DNA of 64,000 nucleotides. Source: Helicobacter burdigaliensis. Lineage in GTDB: Bacteria; Campylobacterota; Campylobacteria; Campylobacterales; Helicobacteraceae. The notes below the pieces were generated by a model. It did no database searches and had not been told where the DNA came from. It saw only the letters and a program-made list of their open reading frames with translations. How positions within the stretch are numbered: position 1 is the first letter of the stretch; each line of letters opens with the position of its first letter. Positions 44,754-53,874 of the stretch are shown here, piece after piece. The stretch covers positions 62,001-126,000 of the forward strand of contig NZ_QXJG01000001.1 in assembly GCF_003670295.1 (NCBI RefSeq), read 5' to 3'. Both the position numbers and the translations under genes were made by a program.

Positions 44754-45296
44754 GTGTTGAAAAATAAAAGATTAGTAGGGAAATTTTTTTGCTTTTTTTG
44801 CTTTTTTGCAACTTTTTTATATGCCTTAGAACCTAATAAAATACAAAGCTTGGAGGCAAATTTTATTCAAACTCTTACTTTGGAGGATAATCATAAAATC
44901 TCTTATGAGGGAAAAATATTTTTAAAAAGTCCTAAAAGTGCGTTGTGGCAATACACTTCACCTATTGTTAAAGAAGTTTATATTGAAGGAAATACTTTAA
45001 TCATCTATGAACCAAAATTAGAACAAGCCACCTTTAGCACATTAAAAAAGGAACTTAATTTATTAACACTCCTTAAAGAAGCAAAAAAAATAGATACAAA
45101 CCATTATGAAGCAACTTTGTCTAATCAAGTTTATTTTATAGAATTAAAAAATGATTTACCCTCCATTATTCGTTATACAGATGAATTAAATAATAAGGTA
45201 GAAATACAGCTAAAAGATACAAAAATCAATGAACTTAAAAATGAAAATATCTTTGATTTTACTCCTCCTAGTAATATAGATGTAATTTATCAATGA
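44754..45296 (+). CDS. lolA: Outer-membrane lipoprotein carrier protein LolA
   Basis: LolA is the periplasmic chaperone that carries lipoproteins from the Lol ABC transporter to the outer membrane. The 180-aa protein has a signal peptide (FFCFFCFFATFLYA) and a LolA-type half-barrel: IQSLEANFIQTLTLEDNHK, YEGKIFLKSPKSALWQY and YEPKLEQATF. The start is the GTG at 44754 (MLKNKR), with AAGGAG at suitable spacing. The proximity to secA and the LolC/E gene fits a lipoprotein-export locus. A TAAAAT -10 box lies about 45 nt upstream. Confidence 0.92.
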   Translation: MLKNKRLVGKFFCFFCFFATFLYALEPNKIQSLEANFIQTLTLEDNHKISYEGKIFLKSPKSALWQYTSPIVKEVYIEGNTLIIYEPKLEQATFSTLKKELNLLTLLKEAKKIDTNHYEATLSNQVYFIELKNDLPSIIRYTDELNNKVEIQLKDTKINELKNENIFDFTPPSNIDVIYQ

Positions 45297-45392
45297 AAAT
45301 GTAGATAAAAAATAAAGCGTATTTTAAAAACATTAAAATGAGTAAAAAACCCACAAAATATTATGAATTTTACTTAAAAAATTAAATTTTTT

Positions 45393-45422
45393 TTGACTTA
45401 TTTTAAAATACTAGGCTAAAAT
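45393..45422 (+). promoter_or_regulatory. gltA promoter
   Basis: TTGACT (45393-45398) and TAAAAT (45417-45422) are separated by 18 bp and lie about 40 nt before the gltA start. It is one of the few promoters here with a recognisable -35 element, fitting strong constitutive expression. Confidence 0.6.
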
Positions 45423-45459
45423 AGAAGCATACATCTTTAATATTTTAAGGAGTTAAGCA

Positions 45460-46743
45460 ATGGGAACTATTACGCTTATTAATAATGAAACAGGTGAAAA
45501 ATTTGATTTTGATTTGATTGATTGCACAAGAGGTCCAAAAGCAGTAGATTTTAGCAAATTATTTGAACGCACAAATATTTTTTCTTATGATCCTGGATAT
45601 GGCTCTACTGCAGGTTGTGAATCTACTATTAGCTATGTAGATGGTAAAAATGGAAAATTGCTCTATAAAGGGCAACCCATTGAAGAGATTGTGAATAAAT
45701 ATAAATTTAGCGATGTAGCAAAACTGCTAATTACAGGTGAAGCACCTAAAAATAAGCAAGAATCTGATGAATTTGATTTAGAGCTTAGACATCGCTCGTT
45801 TTTACATGAGGGGCTTATTAATATCTTTAGTGCTTTTCCAGATGGTGCACATCCTATGGCAAACTTAAGCTCAGCAGTAGCTGCACTTTCTACTTTTCAT
45901 TTTGATCATAAAGAAATGGATGATGAAGATGATTATCAAACGATGGCAAGAAGAATCATTGCTAAAATTACGACTTTAGTAGCTTTTTCTTATCGTAATT
46001 CTATTGGAGCACCTTTTATTTATCCAGATATTAGTCGCTCTTATGTTGAAAACTTTCTTTATATGCTTAGAGCCTATCCTGGTGGAAAGCTAAAGCATAC
46101 TCTAAGTGGTGAAGAAGAAATTACTCCTTTAGAAGTAGAAGCACTCGATAAAATCTTTATTCTTCATGCAGACCATGGGCAAAATGCCTCTACAACCACA
46201 GTGAGAAATGTAGCCTCAACCGGTGTGCATCCTTATGCTGCAATTTCAGCTGGAATCAACGCTCTTTGGGGACCAGCACATGGTGGAGCTAATGAAAAAG
46301 TTTTAGTGCAGCTTAATGAAATTGGTGATGTTAAAAATGTGGATAAATTCGTAGCAAAAGCTAAAGATAAAAATGATCCTTTTAGATTAATGGGATTTGG
46401 ACATCGTGTATACAAAAGCTATGATCCAAGAGCTAAAGCCATTAAAGCCTTAAAAGATGAACTTAATGCAAAAGGCATTAAAATGAATGCGAGATTAAGT
46501 GAAATCGCAGAGAAATTAGAAGAAGTTGCATTGAGTGATGATTATTTCAAAGAAAGAAATCTTTATCCTAATGTGGATTTTTATAGTGGAATTATTTTAA
46601 CAGCATTAAAGATTCCTGTGCCTCTTTTCACTCCTATGTTTGTGATTGGAAGAATGCCAGGATGGTGTGCGCAAGTGATGGAGCATATCAAAAATCCTCA
46701 TGCTAGAATTACGCGTCCGCGTCAAGTTTATTTAGGAAAATAA
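45460..46743 (+). CDS. gltA: Citrate synthase
   Basis: GltA condenses oxaloacetate and acetyl-CoA at the entry of the TCA cycle. The 427-aa type II enzyme has [20 protein letters not shown] near the N terminus and [15 protein letters not shown], and the catalytic-His segments [13 protein letters not shown] and [16 protein letters not shown]. The acid residue lies in [21 protein letters not shown] precedes the ATG. It is monocistronic, with its own strong promoter. Confidence 0.98.
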   Translation: MGTITLINNETGEKFDFDLIDCTRGPKAVDFSKLFERTNIFSYDPGYGSTAGCESTISYVDGKNGKLLYKGQPIEEIVNKYKFSDVAKLLITGEAPKNKQESDEFDLELRHRSFLHEGLINIFSAFPDGAHPMANLSSAVAALSTFHFDHKEMDDEDDYQTMARRIIAKITTLVAFSYRNSIGAPFIYPDISRSYVENFLYMLRAYPGGKLKHTLSGEEEITPLEVEALDKIFILHADHGQNASTTTVRNVASTGVHPYAAISAGINALWGPAHGGANEKVLVQLNEIGDVKNVDKFVAKAKDKNDPFRLMGFGHRVYKSYDPRAKAIKALKDELNAKGIKMNARLSEIAEKLEEVALSDDYFKERNLYPNVDFYSGIILTALKIPVPLFTPMFVIGRMPGWCAQVMEHIKNPHARITRPRQVYLGK

Positions 46744-46787
46744 AAAAAATAAGTAAAAAATAAGAAATAGGTAAGTATCCTTTTATC

Positions 46788-46804
46788 TATTCTAAGCTAG
46801 AATA
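46788..46804. repeat. Short inverted repeat between gltA and the DAHP synthase gene
   Basis: TATTCTA (46788-46794) and TAGAATA (46798-46804) form a 7-bp dyad with a 3-nt centre, 34 nt before the DAHP synthase ATG. It may be the gltA terminator or an operator; TAGAAT could also serve as a -10 box for the next gene. Confidence 0.35.
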
Positions 46805-46837
46805 AGGCCTTAAACTAAAAATATAAGGGATTATTCT

Positions 46838-48196
46838 ATGCAAACCGCTTCTAATGTTTGGAATCTAAAAAGTTGGAGGGAAAAAGTAGCACTCCAACAG
46901 CCTACTTACACAAACCTACAAGAATTAAAACAAGTAGAAGAAAAATTAAGCAAACTTCCTCCTTTGGTATTTGCAGGGGAGGCAAGATCACTCAAAGCTC
47001 ATTTAGCAAAAGTTGTTAAAGGAGAGGCATTTTTGCTTCAAGGGGGAGATTGTGCGGAGAGCTTTAGTGATTTTAATGCAATTAAAATCAGGGATCTTTT
47101 TAAAGTGATTTTGCAAATGGCTGTGGTTTTAACTTATGCTGGAGCTTGCCCTATTGTAAAAGTAGGGCGACTTGCAGGACAATTTGCAAAACCACGCTCT
47201 AGCGACTATGAAAGCATTAATGGGGTGAGTTTGCCAAGTTATCGGGGAGATATTATTAATTCTATTGAATTTAATGAAGATGCAAGAAGAGCTAACCCTC
47301 AAAGAATTTTAGAAGCTTATCATCAATCCGCTGCCACACTCAATCTTATTCGTGCTTTTGCACAAGGAGGACTTGCTGATTTAAATCAAGTGCAAAGATG
47401 GAATCTTAATTTTGCGAGTGGAAGTTCTAGTATGCGCTATCAAGAAATGGCACAAAAAATTAATGAAGCATTAGAATTTATGAAAGCTTGTGGTATAAGC
47501 TCTGAAAATACACCGATTTTAAGAGAAACAGAATTTTATACTTCTCATGAGGCATTGTTGTTAAATTATGAAGAGGCACTTACAAGACAAGATCACCTAA
47601 CAGGGCAATGGTATGATTGTTCTGCACATATGTTATGGATTGGAGAGCGGACAAGAAATCTTGAAGGAGCACATTTAGAGTTTTTAAAAGGCGTTGGGAA
47701 TCCTCTTGGAGTAAAAATTGGTCCAAATGCTACAAAAGAAGATATTTTAAGTATTTGTGATATTTTAAATCCTAATAATGAAGCAGGGCGTTTGAATTTC
47801 ATCATTAGAATGGGGGCTAATACAATTTTAGAAAAACTTCCCAAACTTTTACAAAGTATTAAAGGAGAGGGCAGGGAGATTGTTTGGAGTATCGATCCTA
47901 TGCATGGAAATACAACCAAAGCAAGTAGTGGCTATAAAACAAGGGCATTTGATGATATTTTAAGTGAGGTAAAAAGTTTTTTTGAAATTCATAGAGGTGA
48001 GGGAACTTATGCAGGTGGAGTGCATCTTGAAATGACGGGAGAAAATGTAACAGAGTGCATAGGAGGTATGCAAGCCATTACAGAAGAAAATTTAGGTTGT
48101 AACTATAATACACAATGTGATCCTAGATTAAATGCAAATCAAGCAATAGAACTTTCCTTTTTAATCGCTGATATTTTAAAACATAGAAAAATTTAA
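46838..48196 (+). CDS. Class II 3-deoxy-7-phosphoheptulonate (DAHP) synthase
   Basis: This enzyme joins phosphoenolpyruvate and erythrose-4-phosphate in the first step of the shikimate pathway. The 452-aa protein is the plant-like class II type: it opens with a tryptophan-containing N-terminal extension ([19 protein letters not shown]) and has [29 protein letters not shown], and the metal and substrate motifs [17 protein letters not shown] and [18 protein letters not shown]. Class II enzymes are the norm in Helicobacter and Campylobacter. The gene is monocistronic and ends in a strong hairpin. Confidence 0.96.
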   Translation: MQTASNVWNLKSWREKVALQQPTYTNLQELKQVEEKLSKLPPLVFAGEARSLKAHLAKVVKGEAFLLQGGDCAESFSDFNAIKIRDLFKVILQMAVVLTYAGACPIVKVGRLAGQFAKPRSSDYESINGVSLPSYRGDIINSIEFNEDARRANPQRILEAYHQSAATLNLIRAFAQGGLADLNQVQRWNLNFASGSSSMRYQEMAQKINEALEFMKACGISSENTPILRETEFYTSHEALLLNYEEALTRQDHLTGQWYDCSAHMLWIGERTRNLEGAHLEFLKGVGNPLGVKIGPNATKEDILSICDILNPNNEAGRLNFIIRMGANTILEKLPKLLQSIKGEGREIVWSIDPMHGNTTKASSGYKTRAFDDILSEVKSFFEIHRGEGTYAGGVHLEMTGENVTECIGGMQAITEENLGCNYNTQCDPRLNANQAIELSFLIADILKHRKI

Positions 48197-48199
48197 GGT

Positions 48200-48226
48200 A
48201 GATTTGTGGTAATTTACCACAAATCT
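48200..48226 (+). terminator. Perfect hairpin after the DAHP synthase gene
   Basis: AGATTTGTGGTAA (48200-48212) and its exact reverse complement (48214-48226) surround one central base, beginning 4 nt after the stop codon. A realistic RNA form is a 10-bp stem with a 7-nt loop. No long T run follows. Confidence 0.65.
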
Positions 48227-48350
48227 GACTAATTTATTGCTTAATTATGCTTTATTTTATTAAAATTTTAAAATTTCATAAAAATTTGTTTAAATTTTCC
48301 TAAAAATTATGTTACAATTTCATAAATTTTTGCTGTAAGAGGAATTTTCA

Positions 48351-49022
48351 ATGAGAATTTTGATAATAGAAGATGAAATTAGTTTAAATAAAACTATCAC
48401 AGAAGGTTTGAATGAATTTAATTATCAAACCGATATTGCTGAAAATCTTAAAGATGGGGAATACTATATTAGTATTAGAAATTATGATTTAGTGCTTGTA
48501 GATTGGATGTTGCCAGATGGAAATGGTTTAGAGATTATTACGCAAATTAAAAATAAATCTCCAAGAACCGCTGTTATTGTGATTTCTGCTAGAGATGATG
48601 TGGAAAGTGAAGTGGCTGCGCTAAAAGGTGGAGCAGATGACTTTATGGCTAAGCCATTTGATTTTAATGTGCTTTTAGCAAGAATTGAAGCAAGACTTCG
48701 CTTTGGAGGAACAAATCTAATTGAGATTGAAGATTTGATTATCAATCCTGATGAAGAAAAGATTACCTACAAAGGACAAGAAATTGAGCTAAAAGGTAAG
48801 CCTTTTGAAGTTTTAACACATCTTGCAAGACATAGAGATCAAATTGTTTCTAAAGAGCAACTTTTAGATGCTATTTGGGAGGAGCCAGAGCTAGTAACTC
48901 CTAATGTGATTGAAGTAGCAATCAATCAGATTCGCCAAAAAATGGATAAGCCTCTAAGTATCGCTACCATAGAAACTGTTCGCCGTAGAGGATATAGATT
49001 TTGTTATCCAAAAGGAGCATAA
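48351..49022 (+). CDS. OmpR-family response regulator of the CosR/HsrA (HP1043) group
   Basis: This 223-aa regulator has a receiver domain (1-115) with a complete acidic pocket: E7/D8, phospho-acceptor D51 in VLVDWMLPDGNG, S79 and K101. The winged-helix domain (about 125-223) is almost identical, as I recall them, to CosR of C. jejuni and HsrA (HP1043) of H. pylori (PFEVLTHLARH, QIVSKEQLLDAIWEEPE, VRRRGYRFCYP). Those are essential orphan regulators of oxidative and metabolic stress lacking a usable acceptor Asp. Here the Asp is present and a histidine kinase gene follows, overlapping by 22 bp. AGAGGA precedes the ATG and TACAAT lies upstream. Confidence 0.9.
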   Translation: MRILIIEDEISLNKTITEGLNEFNYQTDIAENLKDGEYYISIRNYDLVLVDWMLPDGNGLEIITQIKNKSPRTAVIVISARDDVESEVAALKGGADDFMAKPFDFNVLLARIEARLRFGGTNLIEIEDLIINPDEEKITYKGQEIELKGKPFEVLTHLARHRDQIVSKEQLLDAIWEEPELVTPNVIEVAINQIRQKMDKPLSIATIETVRRRGYRFCYPKGA

Positions 49023-50293
49023 GAGGGGATTATATACGACAGATTGTCGTCTCCTTTAGCTTACTCATCTTACTTTTTTCTTTCTCTCTTTATGCTTATA
49101 TGAGAAACTCCCTTTATGCAGATGTCAGAAACGATATTTATAAAAATATAGATATAATTTTAAAAAGCAGTATTTCTTATAAAGTAGGGCAGGTTTTTTA
49201 TATCCAAAAACCAAATATACTAAAAGATGAAAAACTAAGAGTAGAGATTTTAGGCATTCAAGAAACAAACAAGCTTCACAAAGAAACTACTTATAAAAAA
49301 AATCTTAATACTTTTTATGAAATAATTTTTCCTTATAAAAGCAATAAGGCTTTAAAAATCACTCAAAACATCACGCAAATGCATGATTTTTTGGATAAAA
49401 TTTTGCTTAGCATTGTGATTGTTGGTTTTTTTAGTTTAATTTTAATTAAGCTTTTTGCTCTAGCGTTTTCAAATATCCTCTATAAGCCTATTTCAAAGCT
49501 TTCTCAATCTCTATCCACTCTAAAAGAAAGCAATTTAGAAAATATCAAAGAGGATAATCTACCCTTTGAATTTCAACCCCTCATTGCTTCTATTAACGAG
49601 CTTTTATTTAAAGTTAAAAACCATCTAAGCTATCAAAAACAGCTATTTATTGGCATAGCACATGAGCTTAAAACCCCACTTGCAGTTATGAAGACAAAAT
49701 CAGAAGTTACTCTCCTAAAAGAAAGGGATAAAGAAAAATATATCGAATCTTTAAAAACTAATATTAAAAGCATTGATGAAATGAATGCGATTATTAAGAC
49801 AATTTTGGAATTAGGCAGGCAAGAAAGTGCACAATTTGAAAAAACTAGCGATGTGGATATTATGAAAATCTTAAATGAAATTGCTGAAAATTTCAAAATC
49901 TTAGCACAAAAGGAACATAAAAATTTTCATTTTGAGCTAGAACCTAAAGAATTATTTGTAAATATTAAACCCACATTACTTACACAAATTGTGCAAAATT
50001 TCTTACAAAATGCTTTTAAATTCACTCCACGAAATAAGCAAATTGAATTTAAAAGTAAGCTTAATGCAGAAGGATTTTTACAAATTATTGTTTTAGATGA
50101 AGGATGTGGGCTTGATTGTGAGTTAGATAATATTTATGCACCTTTTAGGCGATCTGGGGATAAAAGTGGGGCAGGGCTTGGATTGTTTTTAGCTAAAAGT
50201 GCAGCAAATGCATTAGGGGGAAATATTACTTTACAAAATCGCAAAGACAAACAAGGTACCATTGCCACTTTCACACTTAGGGTGTTAAAATAA
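49001..50293 (+). CDS. Sensor histidine kinase paired with the CosR/HsrA-type regulator
   Basis: This 430-aa kinase has helix 1 (about 14-33), a short periplasmic domain (about 34-130), helix 2 (about 134-157) and a HAMP-like linker. The dimerisation H box is IAHELKTPLAVMKTKSE. The ATP-binding N box is QNFLQNAFKFTP, with G1 LDEGCGLD and G2 GAGLGLFLAKSAANALGG. It is a standard HPK1-type kinase. The only conventional start before helix 1 is the TTG at 49001, inside the regulator gene, with AGAGGA 8 nt upstream; an ATA start after the AAAGGAG at 49012-49017 cannot be excluded. The stimulus is unknown. Confidence 0.88.
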   Translation: MLSKRSIRGDYIRQIVVSFSLLILLFSFSLYAYMRNSLYADVRNDIYKNIDIILKSSISYKVGQVFYIQKPNILKDEKLRVEILGIQETNKLHKETTYKKNLNTFYEIIFPYKSNKALKITQNITQMHDFLDKILLSIVIVGFFSLILIKLFALAFSNILYKPISKLSQSLSTLKESNLENIKEDNLPFEFQPLIASINELLFKVKNHLSYQKQLFIGIAHELKTPLAVMKTKSEVTLLKERDKEKYIESLKTNIKSIDEMNAIIKTILELGRQESAQFEKTSDVDIMKILNEIAENFKILAQKEHKNFHFELEPKELFVNIKPTLLTQIVQNFLQNAFKFTPRNKQIEFKSKLNAEGFLQIIVLDEGCGLDCELDNIYAPFRRSGDKSGAGLGLFLAKSAANALGGNITLQNRKDKQGTIATFTLRVLK

Positions 50294-50336
50294 GACACTT
50301 ATATATGCAAGGGGAGTTATTTTGAAAAATCCTTAA

Positions 50337-50364
50337 TAGTTTGAAAATTATAGTTTTCAATACT
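50337..50364. other. Candidate dif (difH-type) recombination site
   Basis: TAGTTTGAAAA (left arm, 50337-50347), a 6-bp spacer TTATAG, and TTTTCAATACT (right arm, 50354-50364) give the 11-6-11 layout of Xer recombination sites. The inner seven bases of the arms (TTGAAAA / TTTTCAA) are exact inverted repeats. It lies 93 bp before xerH, matching the recalled co-location of difH/difSL with single-Xer genes in this phylum. Confidence 0.6.
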
Positions 50365-50456
50365 AAATTAAGATTTTTTAGATATAATACGCTAATATTA
50401 ATATTTATGCTTTATTCTTAATCTTAATTAAGTTTAAATATATTAAAGGTTTTAAA

Positions 50457-51521
50457 ATGCGTTATCCCATAGATTTTAAAGATGAATTCTCTAAAAATTT
50501 ACTTTTTTGGCTAGAACGCTTTATTTATCACAAGCTAAATAGTCTATCCAATCATCAAGTTGATGACAAAAAAGAAATTATTAAAAGCTTAGAAGCTTTG
50601 CGTAAAGGCACACAAGATATTCAGCATCTGCAAGAAGTATGCAAACAATGCAGAAATGCGGGTCTAATAGGAATTAATACCTATATTAATCCTCTTTTGA
50701 AACTTTATGATTATCTTACATATCTAGGTTTAGCTTCTTTAAAAGAAGTGGATGAAGAGATGCTAAGAGAATTTTTGACAATCCATACAAGCTCCCTAAC
50801 AGACGCTAGTAAAAAGAACTATCGCATTGCGGTGATTAATTTTTTTGGCTTTATAGACAAACAAAATGAAGAAGAAGATGGAACTTCACATATTTTTAGA
50901 ATTGAACTTAAAAATTGGGGTGGATTGCGCGGTAAAAGCGGACAAAAACTTCCTGCTTATATGAATGAAGAAGAAGTAAGTAAGTTTTTAGCAGGTATTG
51001 ATAGTTTTCCTTTTAAAGGACAGGATTTAGCCTATCGCAATCGCCTTTTATTAAAGACAATCATCTATACAGGTATTCGTGTAAGTGAAGCGTTGAATCT
51101 AAAAATAAAAGATTTAATGCTAGATAAGGAATTTTATGTGCTTCAAGTGCGTGGAAAGGGTAATAAGCCCCGTGTCGTAATGATAAAGGCCAAAAATATT
51201 CAAACAGATTTAAGTGGATATTTAAATGGAAGAATGGATACAAAGGATAATGATTTTCTTTTTTGTAACCATAAAGGAGGGAAGCTTACACAAGCTTATG
51301 TAAGTCGCGTTGTAGAGCAAGTTTTGCTTACAAATGGCATCAGAAAAGAAAAAAATGGAGCACATATGCTAAGACATACCTTTGCTACCCTACTCTATCA
51401 AAAAAGTCAAGATTTAGTTTTAGTGCAAGAAGCATTGGGGCACGCTAGCTTAGATACTTCAAGAATTTATACACATTTTGATAAAAAAAGATTAAAAGCT
51501 ACGACAGAAATTATGCCTTAA
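50457..51521 (+). CDS. xerH: Tyrosine recombinase XerH
   Basis: XerH is the single Xer recombinase of Campylobacterota that resolves chromosome dimers at dif. The 354-aa protein has an N-terminal core-binding domain (about 1-165) and a catalytic domain with the tyrosine-recombinase set: Arg in TGIRVSEALNL, Lys in VRGKGNKPR, HxxR in HMLRHTFAT, His in LGHASLDTS and the nucleophile Tyr in RIYTHFDKK. The long N-terminal part distinguishes it from XerC/D (about 300 aa). The gene follows a candidate dif site. Confidence 0.94.
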   Translation: MRYPIDFKDEFSKNLLFWLERFIYHKLNSLSNHQVDDKKEIIKSLEALRKGTQDIQHLQEVCKQCRNAGLIGINTYINPLLKLYDYLTYLGLASLKEVDEEMLREFLTIHTSSLTDASKKNYRIAVINFFGFIDKQNEEEDGTSHIFRIELKNWGGLRGKSGQKLPAYMNEEEVSKFLAGIDSFPFKGQDLAYRNRLLLKTIIYTGIRVSEALNLKIKDLMLDKEFYVLQVRGKGNKPRVVMIKAKNIQTDLSGYLNGRMDTKDNDFLFCNHKGGKLTQAYVSRVVEQVLLTNGIRKEKNGAHMLRHTFATLLYQKSQDLVLVQEALGHASLDTSRIYTHFDKKRLKATTEIMP

Positions 51522-51532
51522 ACAATGTATTA

Positions 51533-51560
51533 AAGTAGCAATAAATAATTATTGCTACTT
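51533..51560. terminator. Bidirectional hairpin terminator between xerH and the binding-protein gene
   Basis: AAGTAGCAATAA (51533-51544) and its exact reverse complement (51549-51560) form a perfect 12-bp stem with a 4-nt loop, centred in the 44-bp convergent gap. Confidence 0.75.
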
Positions 51561-51565
51561 AAAAC

Positions 51566-52390
51566 TTAAGGCTTTACAAATAAAACAGAGCTTGCTTTAT
51601 CTTCTCCATAAATAGGGGCTAAAGTTTGTTGATAGGCTTCTTGCATAAAGCCATTTTCATTAAGAGTTTTAATTTCTTTATTGAGCCATTCTAGCAATTC
51701 TTTATCACCCTTTTTGACAGCAGGAGCAATCACATCCTCTTCTCCTAGCTTAGAGATTCCAACGCTATAACCTTCATTTTCTTTTGCCCAAGCATAGACT
51801 AAAAGGTTATCATGTGCTAAAGCCTCACCTCTACCATCTTTAAGGGCTAAAAATGCCTCTGTATTTTGATCGTATTTTACAAGTTCAATTTCTGGATGAT
51901 TTTTACTAAAATAAAAATCTGCTGTTGTTCCTTTATTGACAATTAACTTTTTACCTGCTAAATCTTTTAAATCTTTAATATTTCCATTCTTAGAAACTAC
52001 TCCTAAAGCTACTTTCATATAAGGGGTAGCAAAATCCACTACTTCTTCTCTTTCTTTAGTTTTTGTAAAGTTTGCCATAATAATATCTACTTTAGAGCTT
52101 TTTAGGAACTCTACCCTACTTGCAGCTTCTACTAATTCAAATTTAACTTTATTTTCATCGCCTAGTAAATCTTTAGCAATTCTTTTGGCAATATATACAT
52201 CAAAGCCATCATTTTTACCTTCTTTATTTACAAAGCCAAAAGGAGGTTTATCGCTAAAAACACCAATAGTTACAATGCCTTTTTGCTTAATTTTTTCTAG
52301 CGTATTTTTGTTCTCTTGATTGTTGCTAGCACAACTTACAAAAACAATTCCTGCTAACGCTAAAATAAAACCTAAAATCAACTTTCTCAT
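51566..52390 (-). CDS. CjaA-like amino-acid ABC transporter solute-binding lipoprotein
   Basis: This 274-aa periplasmic binding protein has a lipoprotein signal (FILALAGIVFVSC, lipobox Cys near 20) and a two-lobed SBP_bac_3 domain. IGVFSDKPPFGFVNKEGKNDG begins lobe 1 and VNKGTTADFYF is in lobe 2. As recalled, the sequence follows CjaA of C. jejuni closely (NTLEKIKQKG; EAASRVEFLKSSKVDIIMAN). CjaA binds cysteine. The gene ends the minus-strand ABC cluster, 65 bp after the ATPase gene; the gap allows an internal promoter for higher expression of the binding protein. Confidence 0.88.
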   Translation of the reverse strand: MRKLILGFILALAGIVFVSCASNNQENKNTLEKIKQKGIVTIGVFSDKPPFGFVNKEGKNDGFDVYIAKRIAKDLLGDENKVKFELVEAASRVEFLKSSKVDIIMANFTKTKEREEVVDFATPYMKVALGVVSKNGNIKDLKDLAGKKLIVNKGTTADFYFSKNHPEIELVKYDQNTEAFLALKDGRGEALAHDNLLVYAWAKENEGYSVGISKLGEEDVIAPAVKKGDKELLEWLNKEIKTLNENGFMQEAYQQTLAPIYGEDKASSVLFVKP

Positions 52391-52455
52391 TAAAACAACC
52401 TTAAATAAAAATTTTACTCGCCTATTTTATCAAGAAAAACTTTTATTTTTAGGTT

Positions 52456-53211
52456 TTAGAAGTCAAAAACACTTAAAAATTTTTGAGCCCTTTTGCTTTT
52501 TGGGTGGGAAAAAAACTCCTCTGGCTCCGATATTTCCGCTATTTCTCCTTTATCAAAAAACACAATGGTATCTGCTACATTTTGTGCAAATTTCATCTCA
52601 TGCGTAACAAGTATCATTGTTAAACCCTGACTTGCTAATTCTCTAATTACCTCTAAAACCTCTTTTACCATTTCTGGATCTAAAGAAGCGGTAACTTCAT
52701 CAAATAAAATCATTTCAGGATTCATACATAAAGCCCTTATAATAGCCACTCTTTGCTTTTGTCCCCCGCTTAAATTTCTAGGATAAAAATCTTTTTTATC
52801 TTCTAGCCCTACCCTTTTTAAAAGTTCTAGTGCTTGTTTATGCACTTCTTCTTTTGAGCGTTTTTGCACTTTTATGGGAGCTAGAGAAATATTATCTATC
52901 ACATTTAAATGCGGAAATAATTCATAGTTTTGAAAAACCATACCAATTTTTTGCCTTAATTTACTCCAATTAGTTTTTATGTCGCCACAAATTAGTTCCC
53001 TTTTGAAATAAATCTCTCCCCCACTAATTTCTTCCAATCCATTAATACAACGCAAAAATGTGCTTTTACCACAACCGCTAGGGCCTAAAATCGCACATAC
53101 TTCTCCTTTTTTGACTTTAAGTGATATATCTTTTAAAATTTTATGCTCTCCAAAGTTCTTTTTTAAATGTTTAACTTCTAATAAGACTTCATTTTCAATA
53201 TGATGCGACAA
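52456..53211 (-). CDS. Polar amino-acid ABC transporter ATP-binding protein
   Basis: This 251-aa nucleotide-binding subunit has Walker A GPSGCGKST (about 42-50), Q-loop VFQNYELFPH, signature NLSGGQKQRV, Walker B MILFDEVTASLDPE with the switch His in LVTHEMKFAQ. It belongs to the GlnQ/HisP group. It lies 12 bp after the second permease gene and before the CjaA-like gene, so the four genes form one cysteine- or polar-amino-acid importer. Confidence 0.95.
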   Translation of the reverse strand: MSHHIENEVLLEVKHLKKNFGEHKILKDISLKVKKGEVCAILGPSGCGKSTFLRCINGLEEISGGEIYFKRELICGDIKTNWSKLRQKIGMVFQNYELFPHLNVIDNISLAPIKVQKRSKEEVHKQALELLKRVGLEDKKDFYPRNLSGGQKQRVAIIRALCMNPEMILFDEVTASLDPEMVKEVLEVIRELASQGLTMILVTHEMKFAQNVADTIVFFDKGEIAEISEPEEFFSHPKSKRAQKFLSVFDF

Positions 53212-53223
53212 ATTAACTCCTTG

Positions 53224-53874
53224 CTATAATCTTTTTTCTAATTTGCTAGACAACAACGAAAGAGGATAGCATAAGAAAAAATATGCTAAAAATACTCCTC
53301 CATAAACCCAAAAGCTAGCAAGAGGTTCTTCTAAAATATTATTTTCAATAATTTGTTGCCCCACTTTTAGCAAATCACTTACACCTATTAGAGCCGCCAG
53401 TGAAGTTGTTTTTATCATTCTTGTAAAAAGATTCACCAAAGAAGGGAGCAAACGCTTAAGTGCTTGTGGAAAAAGAATAAAAATTTGTATTTTAATCTCT
53501 CCTAAACCTAATGCCCTTGCACTTTCAATTTGATGTTTTGGCAAGCTGCTAATTGCCCCTCTTACTAAATCCCCCATTTCAGCAATACCCCAAAGGCTAA
53601 AAACAAAAATACAAGCCCCCACTGCATTAAAACTTATAAAAGACGATAGCCCAAAATACACAATAAAAAGCCAGGCTAAGACAGGAATAATTCTAATAGC
53701 TTCTAAATAAAAATTACAAAGAAATCTAATGATGAAATTGTTTGTATTCATTAAATAACCAAAAATAAATCCAAAAATACAAGAAAAAATAATGGATATA
53801 AATGAAATTTTAAAAGTGATTAAAATTCCTTGCATTAGGCGTTTGATATTTTGCAAATCTAATAGAATTTCCAT
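53224..53874 (-). CDS. Polar amino-acid ABC transporter permease (second)
   Basis: This 216-aa HisM/GlnP-family permease has about five helices and the cytoplasmic EAA loop (QIESARALGLGEIKIQIFIL followed by FPQAL) that docks on the ATPase. The N-terminal motif GILITFKISFISIIFSCIFG is typical. It abuts the first permease gene without a gap (53874/53875), and the two probably form a heterodimeric channel. Confidence 0.93.
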   Translation of the reverse strand: MEILLDLQNIKRLMQGILITFKISFISIIFSCIFGFIFGYLMNTNNFIIRFLCNFYLEAIRIIPVLAWLFIVYFGLSSFISFNAVGACIFVFSLWGIAEMGDLVRGAISSLPKHQIESARALGLGEIKIQIFILFPQALKRLLPSLVNLFTRMIKTTSLAALIGVSDLLKVGQQIIENNILEEPLASFWVYGGVFLAYFFLCYPLSLLSSKLEKRL

